Positions 10,602-18,400 of a stretch of DNA of 20,143 nucleotides are shown in pieces. The DNA is from Paramacrobiotus richtersi (Eukaryota > Tardigrada > Eutardigrada > Parachela > Macrobiotidae), in the NCBI GenBank assembly GCA_034698045.1, contig JAQGAU010001274.1:1-20143 (forward strand). The letters run 5' to 3'. The notes beneath the pieces are model-generated. The model was not told the origin of the DNA. It searched no databases and saw only the letters and a program-made list of their open reading frames with translations. Both the position numbers and the translations under genes were made by a program. How positions within the stretch are numbered: position 1 is the first letter of the stretch; every line of letters begins with the position of its first letter.

Positions 10602-12735
10602 CTATTGGATCTGTTGGTAATAGTTAGCCTCCATTTAATTTGTTTCCTGTCAGATACGCGAAAGCGATAACTAATATGCAAATCGTTTCGTACAGAACAA
10701 GCTCCACGATCGGCCAAAAACCTTTTCTGAACTTAATCTGACAAGTTCAATTTCAGGAGCAATTTACAAAGTATTAACTGGGAATTTATGTTGCTTAACC
10801 GGAACACCTTTGCAGTGAAGTGGATAGTATCCCGTGGCTGCTACGATTTCAACTGGGTTGACGGGCACGGTGCGAACCGCTTCTATACCAACGCTCCTGA
10901 GACACTACATAAATCCCTGTTTCAGACCAACAATCTCCTCGATTATATAAAAATTGTACAGGGTGTCTGCGTCAGCGACTACTGCAATAATCAGCACTTT
11001 ACGACTTACGATGTGCCACCTACTGTTTAACGGTTGACTCACTGTGACGTTTTTTTGGTAATGATTATGGTGCATGCATAAAAGAGCTGACTATGGCACT
11101 TTTCCTCCAGATTCACACATTTCTACGTCCCAGATTCCGCTGTTTTAAACTACATTTTTGTCTTTAAGTTTACAAGAATCTAGTCAATTCAGATCTCAAG
11201 ACACCTGGTCAAGGATGTGCAGTACGAAGGGTTCTTGGGAAAATTACAGATTTCAAATCTTTTATCGAATTTTCTTGTTTTCGCCAACAGCGATCACATG
11301 TGGCGTGTATGTGTATTACAGGATGTATTTCCGTAAGAGTTGTGAAACGTAATGGACCTGTGGGTTAAATTCCACTTCCAGTGAAATTGGTAATGGAATA
11401 CCTTAACAGAAACTGAGATTTAGACGAAACAGAGACTTCTTTATAAGTCCCAACCAGACAGCTACACGCATCGCACTTTTAGTCTGCTCTTTTAGTAAGC
11501 TTCAGTTCGTGTAATTCAGAGTTCCCCGTTACAAAAATGCGGGAATCTGTTTAGCATGCAATGTATTGTGATAATCTTCATTGTTACTATTTTCTGCTGC
11601 AGTGGCTCTTGACCTTTTTTAATGAACAAAAAATATCCAGTGTTGCTTTGAAGATTGTTTACGTAGAACAGATCCTGTTTGCTAAGACCGTTTGTGTCAT
11701 GGTAGTTATTAACCACTGACCACTTCAGCTCGCCTTCAGGCAAGGTTAGCAAGACTGCGACAATTTATACGTGGCGAGGCAGGCGAACCGTTCTGTAATC
11801 GCTATGATGCGCGCGCAAACATTTGCTATCCTGCTGCTTTGCCCTTGCCGTTACAGCCATCCGTGCTGCAAATCCACACTTCAACGACGGCATTTATAGG
11901 AGTGTACTCTCTCGCGTCAAGCCAAGCGCGGTTCGGGTATCCCGCCACACAGTCACGGGCGTAAAACTCCGGCTCTGCAACACATGAAGTAACATATTAT
12001 TTTGAAAAATGCCTATGAATTGTGAGACGTCTTGGCTGTTCGTCCGTCGGCATACTTAACCATGGGGATGGCCTGGGTCGCTCATTCACCTGTCAGTGCA
12101 CCATCTAGATGTCTAGCACTTTGCTCGACATCTGGTTCCAGTATTTGCTGCTATATATTTTCATGCAGAATGCCTGCTGTCTAGAACAGACGGTGCAATT
12201 GTTGGATTTGAGGACGTATTCTAGATTAGGAGGCACTATTATATCCGGCGGTCACTATAGGGAACGCACCTATTTTGCAGCCCGATATTTGTTCGCCATG
12301 TGTTTTAGTGACGGAATGAGTGTAATAATTTGTCGATATTCTCTCGTAGATTGTCACGATCTATCGTTGTTTAGGTTTCCCTATTAAATGCGGTGTTTGG
12401 TCACCACTCTGTTCATGTCGACTCGTGATCCATCAATCAGTGTTTCTTTCCTTATCATAATTATGTTAAGATTCCGTGTTCTTTTTCGTCCAGTTACACA
12501 GCCCAAACTTTCGGGGTACTCGTAGTATTAATCAATGGTTGTGGCTGGCTGGCAACTGGGCTACTGGCTGGCTGCCTGGTCACCGCCTGGTAATCACGGT
12601 GTTTTTCCTAAATCAAACGTTTTTAAATTTACTTTTAAATCCAAAAGTCCCGCTGAACTGGTTTTGCATCAAAACGTTGTATGCTGCACTGCACAATTAT
12701 TTTCCGTGCAGTTTTCTAAAACTGCCATTATTAAC

Positions 12736-12805
12736 GCGCAGTGTGGCAAAGTGGTTAGCCGTATCGCCAGCAACCGAGACGACCGCGGATCGAATCCCCC
12801 TTTCG
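12736..12805 (+). mobile_element. tRNA-like Pol III promoter, probable SINE head
   Basis: An A box TGGCAAAGTGG (12744-12754) fits the TRGYNNARNGG consensus. A B box GGATCGAATCC (12787-12797) differs from GGTTCGAATCC at one base. The 32-base spacing is typical of tRNA. A D-arm GGC/GCC and a 7-bp anticodon-like stem with one mismatch (CGTATCG/CGAGACG around an 8-base loop) can be drawn. The acceptor stem does not pair and the T-stem is poor, so this is not a functional tRNA. A tRNA-derived SINE, with its body downstream, fits best; a tRNA pseudogene is the alternative. No second copy was seen in the window. Confidence 0.55.
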
Positions 12806-13082
12806 ACCAAGAAAACAAATAGCAAAAACGGCCCAGCAAATAATTAACCATGGACCAGCTCGTGGTGGGGCTCAGTCAGCATCAGCGCTGGCCGCACTGA
12901 GTTGCGTGTGCGTCTCCTCAACGCCTGGGCTTATACGGATTCCACGTGGATCAAGCTGCCCTTCGGACTTGGACCCTGCCTGTGCCTTCAACTCAAAAGC
13001 GTCCATGGACATGTAATGGAATAGCACGGATCTGTCTTTAGTAGCAGACTTTGCTCTGCCATTACGGCATTAATGCACGGTT

Positions 13083-13435
13083 TGCTTCTGCAATAGTGAG
13101 GTCCGTTTCTGGCATGGGCTACATAATAAGTCATAACTGCTGCTCATAACTCATTAAGTCATAACGCAGAAGTCGTACTTCGATCTGTGCTATAAGTGGA
13201 TTATAGCAGCTTTTTCGCCCTTACTTGGAGACCCCCCTTGGTGAGCGCTCACGTTATGCTTTACAGTACTGCGCAAATTCTGATTGGAGGGTTATCCAGA
13301 TAAGGGCTAGCAGCGTGCACTTATCCATTTATGGCGCAGATCGAAGTACTCATAATTCAAAAACACTTGTCATTACTCCTAGGCGGTGGTTATCAAACCC
13401 ACCAGTGGTCAGTTGCGGTCAGTGCCAGTCACGGA
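13083..13435 (-). repeat. Family A-like repeat, copy 3 (minus), split by a MITE
   Basis: Read on the minus strand this aligns with 13650-13845. Shared blocks in order are GTGACTGGCA, TGACCGCAACTG, CCACT.GTG, GAT.ACCACCGC, GTAATGA, TTATGAG, then GAGTTATGAGCAGCAGTTAT and a degenerate TATA block (CTTATTATGTAGCC). A 175-bp insert at 13175-13349 interrupts the array at GAGTAC. It also lacks about 28 bases present after GTGACTGGCA in the sister copy. Its promoter-like end points left, away from copy 4. Confidence 0.65.
13175..13349. mobile_element. Small MITE with 26-bp terminal inverted repeats, inserted in family A
   Basis: GTACTTCGATCTG begins both ends when each is read inward. The 26-bp repeats 13175-13200 and 13324-13349 match at 23 positions, the three differences all being transitions. 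The sister repeat at 13650-13845 has uninterrupted GAGTACTACTT at the corresponding place, giving an empty site inside the same window. GTAC, present once in the empty site and at both ends of the insert, is the likely 4-bp target duplication; the TIR proper would then start TTCGATCTG. There is no coding capacity, so the element is non-autonomous. The superfamily cannot be assigned from this alone. Confidence 0.75.
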
Positions 13436-13735
13436 TCGATGGGTTTTGGCGTTAATGTACTGTTGCGGACTTCTTCCGTTGATAAATACGTTGCGTTTCT
13501 TTAACATATCATAACATAAATCACTTGCCATTTATATTTTATCAACACATGTGGATCCGTATCTGTGTCTTACTATAACTCGTCCTCAGTTCTTCATTTG
13601 TGCCAACTGATATCGTCTAATAACTGCTAGGAGAATTGTCAATAATTATGGCCTGTTGTGACTGGCAGAGTATTTGTCTCAAAGACCATTGAGCAGTGAC
13701 CGCAACTGCCCACTAGTGAGGTGATGACCACCGCT

Positions 13736-13829
13736 GATGTGTAATGAACAGCGTTTATGAGTTATGAGCGCGCCTTATGAGTCATGAGTACTACTTATGG
13801 GTTATGAGCAGCAGTTATGACATATGAGG
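13736..13829 (+). repeat. 20-bp tandem repeat array carrying AP-1-like sites
   Basis: The units are 13736-13755 (diverged), 13756-13775, 13776-13795, 13796-13815 and a partial unit from 13816. The consensus of the clean units is TATGRGTYATGAGYRSNNCT. The unit at 13776 contains TGAGTCA, the AP-1 consensus; others carry TGAGTTA or GGGTTA variants. The array ends directly against the TATA block. Confidence 0.8.
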
Positions 13830-13830
13830 T

Positions 13831-13841
13831 GCATATATAGC
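13831..13841 (+). promoter_or_regulatory. TATA-like box shared by family A copies
   Basis: GCATATATAGC lies just after the 20-bp array. The equivalents are CATATAGCC at about 9159-9167 and, on the minus strand, CATATATAGCC at about 1079-1069. The element's conservation stops a few bases downstream, as expected if a TATA box lay near the edge of the mobile unit. Promoter activity is inferred only. Confidence 0.4.
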
Positions 13842-13845
13842 CTCT

Positions 13846-14408
13846 GGCATGAGATGTATTGTTCTGTTGAAGTGTCTGTGGTTAATGATGGGTATGCGTG
13901 CTGTGCTACCCCACAAGGTTTAAATTTCCTGTTATAAATGTCAGATATAACCGATAATGGCTCACCGGCTTGCGCAATAAAGATTATACAGAGTATAACA
14001 AGGCCGAATCACAAAGCTACCGCTGCCACTATTTGTAAACACACAAAAAGACCGGGCCAAAATAACAAATTCACTGCAAGAAACAGGTCGGTGATTGCAA
14101 GGAATCACTAGACCAAGATGGATAGCTCCTCTGTTTTGTAATGTAAAAAAAGACACAGGGTGCGGCAGTAACTGTGCAGAAATATTTGTCGATTCTAGCG
14201 GAATTGCACGACTGTGCCGAACATCATGATCACCCAACTTTGCAGCGGTGCTCACAAACCGTCGTTATCAATATTCTTCGTCTTACTTTCACCATGGAGC
14301 ACCTTCGCTCAACATCCGTCGATAACTGGCAATATATGCTATATTAATGTTATTCTCATCAATATTATTCAATGATGTTATTCCAAAAACGTCAGCTTAT
14401 AAATCTTG
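13846..14408. other. No gene recognised
   Basis: A 97-codon minus-strand frame (13962-14255) has no recognisable domain. The last part, around 14340-14400, may be an eroded outer extension of the foldback element that follows, with ATGTTATT-like matches only. Confidence 0.4.
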
Positions 14409-15114
14409 TACTTCGACAAGTGCTGCAGCATTTAGCACATATTTTACGGATCACGGGATATAGCACCATTCCCCCCAATGGTTTTCTGGAGAGGGAAATC
14501 ATATTAACGTGGGGGGAAATCACTGTGCTAGCACAAAGCCGTCTTTGCAACGCCACGCTTTTCGTGCTTTGAAAACTGGCAAACTGAAACACTTCCGGCT
14601 TGTTTTATCCTGAGTCAATCTTGCCCAACGATGGACCAAAAGGGCAAAATTTGCTGAGAATTATGATATCAAACAAGTCCCCAGTTTTATTGCCTCTGAA
14701 GGATATTCGACGCGTTTGCGGATACCGAGCGTTTCTACGGGCGCAAATGTCAACGGATCTGGCTCCTGCCGTAAGGATCTATGTTAACTACAACGGCGCC
14801 GTACTTCCTTCAACTTTCTTGAACTCACACTTGCTTTGCATGATAATTTTCAGCAAATTTTTCACTTTCTTTTGGTCCATCGATGGGCAAGATTGACTCA
14901 AGATGAAACAAACGGGAAGTGTTTCAGTTTGACAGTTTTCAAAAGCACAAAAAGCGTGGCGTTGCGAAGACGGGTTTGTGCAAGCACACTGATTTCCCCC
15001 ACGTTAACAATATGATTTCCTTCTGCAGAAAAGCATTAGGGGGAATGGTGCTACATATATCTCGTGATCCGTAAAATATGTTCTATACAGTATGCTGCAG
15101 CACTTGTCGAAGTA
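14409..15114. mobile_element. Foldback element 1: about 260-bp inverted arms, about 170-bp loop
   Basis: The left arm 14409-14667 and right arm 15114-14840 align nearly end to end, well over 80% by eye with small indels. Shared blocks in order are TACTTCGACAAGTGCTGCAG, ACATATTTTACGGATCACG, AGCACCATTCCCCC, GGAAATCATATT, TTAACGTGGGG, GCAACGCCACGCTTTT, CAAACTGAAACACTTCC, TGAGTCAATCTTGCCCA and CGATGGACCAAAAG. The loop is 14668-14839. No transposase frame is present, so it is a non-autonomous foldback or long-TIR element. Divergence between arms suggests age, with no recent correction. Confidence 0.85.
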
Positions 15115-15238
15115 GTGACCGACGGACGGAGTTACACACATAACATAATCATATTTGTACTGAAAACAGGCACCTTGGCTACACGACGTGGCAATCTGCT
15201 TAAAAAAGCTGCATCCCGCCGGCCCAGAAGCTGCATTT

Positions 15239-16213
15239 CCCAAGTTAAGGCGAAGGAACACCCAGTGGGTTCCGTTTTGGATAGCTTTACCAGACAATTT
15301 TTTGCATGAAATCGCAGTTGTACCCAGTTATTGCATCAGGTACACCGTACATGGGATAGACAAGGGACTGCTGTATCCTGCGATCAGGTTATTGTTCACC
15401 CGCAACGCTCGCGCAGCCCACAACAGGTGTGTAAACGAAGAGCATGTAAAAAAAGAAAAAAAGTGTGAAGATGACGCATCCTCGTGGATACGCACGTATG
15501 CGTATGTGATGCGCCCGGACATGGCCTACGTATCTATGCCCGGACATGGCCTACGTATCTATGCCGTACGTCTTGGTCTCGCACAGTAATCCGCAGTGTT
15601 CAACTATCTATGATGTTGACTGCAGCTTGGAAGCCGTGTTTTGCTCCCCTTTGGTTTTCTGTTGGGATTTCTCCCAGATTTGTTTGGTCTTCGCTCAATA
15701 AAGGTATATTGAGCTCAGAGACTCGATTTGGTTGTGTTTCTGGGCCAGAGATCTTCCCAGATTTTGGCGTAGGAGAGCGTTTACGTTCTGAGCGTGCATC
15801 ACAGCACGCTTGCACACAAGCTTTTTGGGCTTCGTCAGCTGTGTCAACAGATATCGAATTTCGAAATATTCAAAATTCAACGTTTCACGTAATCAATGAA
15901 ATTGCAAAAGCTTGTGTAATAATGTTTCTTCTGTTTTCATGCATTTTATACTGTTTTCAAATCATACTTTTAATGCACGGCTGAATTTATCGGGACTTTT
16001 ATTATTTACTTTGTCTTTATTTACACACCTGTTGTGGGCTGCGCGCGCGCTGCGGGCAAATAATGACCCTATCACAGGGTAGAGCAATCCTTGGTCTATC
16101 CTGTGTACCGTATGCAGTGACGCTGCACATTTGCGATTTCATGCCCGAAAACATGATATGTAGGCCAACCATCCAAAACGGTACCCATTGGGTAATTTTC
16201 CGCCCTAATGCAA
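15239..16213. mobile_element. Foldback element 2: about 195-bp inverted arms around a 585-bp spacer
   Basis: The left arm 15239-15435 and right arm 16213-16020 are inverted copies. Shared blocks are TTTACACACCTGTTGTGGGC, TGCGGG, CTTGTCTATCC or CTTGGTCTATCC, TGCGATTTCATGC, ATCCAAAACGG, CCCA.TGGGT and CGCC.TAA. The spacer 15436-16019 holds a 25-bp tandem duplication and a 166-codon plus-strand frame (15484-15984) that crosses the duplication, with no recognisable domain. The element begins only about 125 bp after foldback element 1. Confidence 0.8.
15513..15562. repeat. Perfect 25-bp tandem duplication
   Basis: GCCCGGACATGGCCTACGTA followed by TCTAT occurs twice head to tail (15513-15537, 15538-15562), inside the spacer of foldback element 2. 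Confidence 0.95.
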
Positions 16214-16539
16214 GCTAATAAAAATATGCTTTACTCCCGTAGTTTGAAATCAGTGCGTAAACCATCAACAAACTTTATTAGTAGGCGCACCTTGAGAGTT
16301 GAGAGATATCGAGTAAAGCAGTCGTACATGCGACTGTTTCCGAAAACTGCATTACAAAGTAGTGTTCTTCCTCTATACAAAACCTGCAACCGCATAATTG
16401 TTTTGTTTGGGCAATTGTTATACAAAATTGTGGGTAATCTTCTAAAGTTAACCTACAATGCCTGCCAGTAATTAAGTCAATTGTTAACAAATCTGGTTGG
16501 AAATAATTTTAAAGCTCTGATTTCAGGTCGGCTAAAATA
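16214..16539. other. No gene recognised
   Basis: The interval between two foldback elements holds a small CAGTCG/CGACTG hairpin at 16319-16336. The 87-codon plus frame (16208-16471) and opposing minus frames show no domain. Confidence 0.4.
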
Positions 16540-17063
16540 CAACTTCTGGTGAATCAAACTGCACTTTTTGAAGTTTCGATTTCAGACACTGTAAATTCAA
16601 GCTTAAAATCATACAGCAATTTCAAATGTAACATAGCATTGTTGACCAATCTAATCAGCTCTAATATGCTGGCTCTAATATGCTGTACGTCAGTACTCAG
16701 TAGTATTTTGACTGCATGATACCGCCATTGTACAACCTGTCCAGGTTATACAATGGCGGTAACTACTGACCTGCGCACGTTCATCATTTTACATTTGTGA
16801 TGAACAGAATATATAAACAAGTGATTAATCCACGCTTCTATTCCACATTTGCAATTATTGCATAATTTATTTTAAACTTGAAATTACAGCGCCCAAAGTC
16901 GAAATTGGAAAACTGCGTAAACAATTCGGAAAAAGCTCACAAAAATATTAAAGTGGTATCAGGTGAACGAGCCGACAAACCCTGACAGATTCAGTTCGTG
17001 TTTTTATAAAAAATGTCTGCAATTATACCTCAAAAAGTGCGCTTTTGTTCGCCAGAAGCTGAA
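16540..17063. mobile_element. Foldback element 3: palindrome centred at 16740, left arm deleted
   Basis: The central stem is ACCGCCATTGTACAACCTG (16721-16739) against 16742-16760, 18 of 19 paired with a 2-base loop. Further out, the left arm blocks AACTTCTGG, GCACTTTTTGA, CAGACA, AAATTCAAG.TTAAAAT and GCAA..TCAAATGT match the right arm read inward from 17063. The right arm is about 120 bp longer, because its segment near 16890-17010 has no partner, so the left arm has probably suffered a deletion. The left arm also has a 14-bp tandem duplication and about 15 extra bases before the central stem. No coding capacity is visible. Confidence 0.75.
16658..16685. repeat. Perfect 14-bp tandem duplication
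   Basis: GCTCTAATATGCTG occurs twice without a gap (16658-16671, 16672-16685), within the left arm of foldback element 3. Confidence 0.95.
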
Positions 17064-17356
17064 GTTTGGTCTAGTTCTTTCTCGAAATAGAATCAGAATG
17101 TTCAAATTATCGCCAACTAGATTTGTTATTAATTGATTTTGCTACGAGCACAAATCTTATGATGATTTTAGAAAGACATTCACTTTTTTTTATTGATTTT
17201 TGAAGCTTGTTGTTAGCATTGTTCTGAAACGCCGTCTGAAGTAAGGTGAGCTAGGAAGTATTTACACACAGCAGATGACAGCGATGGTGGCCCACTGCAC
17301 CAGGACACTAAGAAGAGCGTGAAGTAGACACAGCGGAGGCGCCCGTTACGTGGGTA

Positions 17357-18311
17357 TTACGAAAACCTGGGTTTGGGAACTGGGACTGGACCTGGTTATC
17401 TGGGATATGGTATGGTACTGGACCTGGGAACTAGGTCCAGACTGGTACCTGGACATATGGTCTATGGTACTTGGTTTCGGTGCCGGTGTCTGGTATCTCC
17501 TAGCGGCTGGGATTTGGTATCTGGGTTTTATGACATGAATTTGGTGCTTATTTAGCGAAATTTTTAAATTTCTTACTTCTTAAATTACTCGTTTCGTAAC
17601 GCTCGAGATGAATTAATCTATGATTCGGTTTCGGGTTATTAATGCGTAACTATTTGAAACGTTATTTCGTAACATTCTGTATTTATTGATTTGTTGTTAA
17701 TTTCTAGATCGTTAATAGATTTTTAGATCTTTCCGGTTAAATCGATGGTTTCGGGCAGTTGATGCTGCTACTACACCTAATCAAACAATACCTCAACAGC
17801 CATACACTGCTTTCGAAAGTGAAAAAGACCTACGTTTTCCATTTGTTCATTTGCGCGCAATGAGCGGTTGTTGCGTGATATGGTCAAAAAATTTAAACAT
17901 TGGGTGTTTCTCTCAAAAATCTTGCTTCTGTCCAATTTGCTTATGCGATGTTCAGTAAACGCGCATAAATGTGACAATGCTCCCGAACCATTTTCAACCA
18001 GAACGGATGGCAGCGAAGGTTTAAATGAGTTTCAAACGTTTTAAAATATTCTTCCGTCTACCAGACATTAACGATCTGAAAATTAACAACAGATTAATAA
18101 ATATGGATTGCTACAAACGAACGTTTCCAATACGTACCAGTCATAAAAACCAGATACCAAATCCCAGCCGCTAGCAGATACCAGACACTGGCACCGGAAC
18201 CAAGTACCATAGACCATATGTCCAGTTACCAGTCTGGACCTGATTCCCAGGTTCAGTACCATACCATATCCCAGATTACCCGGTCCAGTCCCCAAACCCA
18301 GGTTTTCGTAC
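17357..18311. mobile_element. Foldback element 4: TGG-rich modular arms around a 600-bp core
   Basis: The left arm 17357-17535 and right arm 18311-18139 are inverted copies, about 90% alike by eye, from TACGAAAACCTGGGTTTGG to GGTATCTGG.TTTTATGAC. The arms are built from degenerate CTGG/TGGTA/GGGA subrepeats, so every frame through them reads as G/W/Y/L-rich nonsense protein. The core contains 17800-18010, a diverged relative of one arm of the palindrome at 18767-19411. Long inverted repeats with an internally repetitive outer part are characteristic of the FB and TU classes of foldback transposons. No transposase is visible. Confidence 0.8.
17800..18010 (+). repeat. Diverged single arm related to the 18767-19411 palindrome
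   Basis: TTTGCGCGCAATGAGCGGTT (from about 17852) followed by GTTGCG parallels GTGCGCGCAACGTCCGGTTA then TTGCGC in the palindrome's left arm (from about 18902). Further matches in the same order are AAAA.TTTAAACA/AAAAGTTTCAACA, TTTCTCTCA/TTCCTTCTCA, and a GAACCA.TT block near 17988 and 19035. Only one arm is seen here. Confidence 0.5.
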
Positions 18312-18400
18312 GCCCCCTGGTACGTTTGCTTGCCCCACACAGCGCGGTCTCATATTGCAGCAGATCAGGATCTGATCTAAAATTCTGGGGTCGCACTAAA

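Larger units (their letters stand above)
9168..12735. other. No gene recognised; minor repeats only
   Basis: About 3.5 kb without a convincing gene. A 27-bp imperfect tandem pair lies at 9908-9961. A weak palindrome centred on CACAACATTGTG (10541-10552) may extend over about 10497-10601. A GTGTTC/GAACAC hairpin is at 9451-9468. CTGGCTGGC-rich simple sequence lies at about 12540-12590. The open frames at 10197-10595 (132 codons), 10788-11030 (80) and 12109-12387 (92) show no recognisable domain. Confidence 0.4.
13650..13845 (+). repeat. Family A-like repeat, copy 4 (plus), uninterrupted
   Basis: This copy runs from the TTGTGACTGGCAG block (about 13654), through TGACCGCAACTG (13697-13708), to a clean 20-bp tandem array and a TATA block at 13831-13841. 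TTGTGACTGGCAGAGTAT parallels TTGTGATTTCAGGACAGTAT in copy 2, which links the 13-kb pair to the copies at 1069 and 8905. With copy 3 it forms an inverted pair with about 215 bp between, whose TATA-like ends face outward. Confidence 0.65.

Noticed and set aside
12736..12805. Functional tRNA gene
   Set aside because: The acceptor stem does not pair and the T-stem is poor; only the promoter boxes and inner arms look tRNA-like.
13736..13829. CRISPR-like array of 20-bp repeats
   Set aside because: The repeats are contiguous with no spacers and are degenerate, and the context is eukaryotic transposon DNA.
15004..15297. Minus-strand frame reading AIQNGTHWVFLRLN, superficially like a dynein heavy-chain block
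   Set aside because: The likeness is only a few residues, the frame runs across two different foldback elements, and the second arm copy loses the similarity at once.
15484..15984. Longest open frame in the window (166 codons, plus strand)
   Set aside because: It crosses the 25-bp tandem duplication in the spacer of a foldback element, has no recognisable domain and no composition bias of a real gene, and is overlapped by comparable minus-strand frames.
17350..17555. Plus-strand frames rich in G, W, Y and L, and their minus-strand twins at 18083-18340, resembling a repetitive secreted protein
   Set aside because: Both copies are explained by the TGG-rich inverted arms of foldback element 4; the residue bias follows the subrepeat in any frame.
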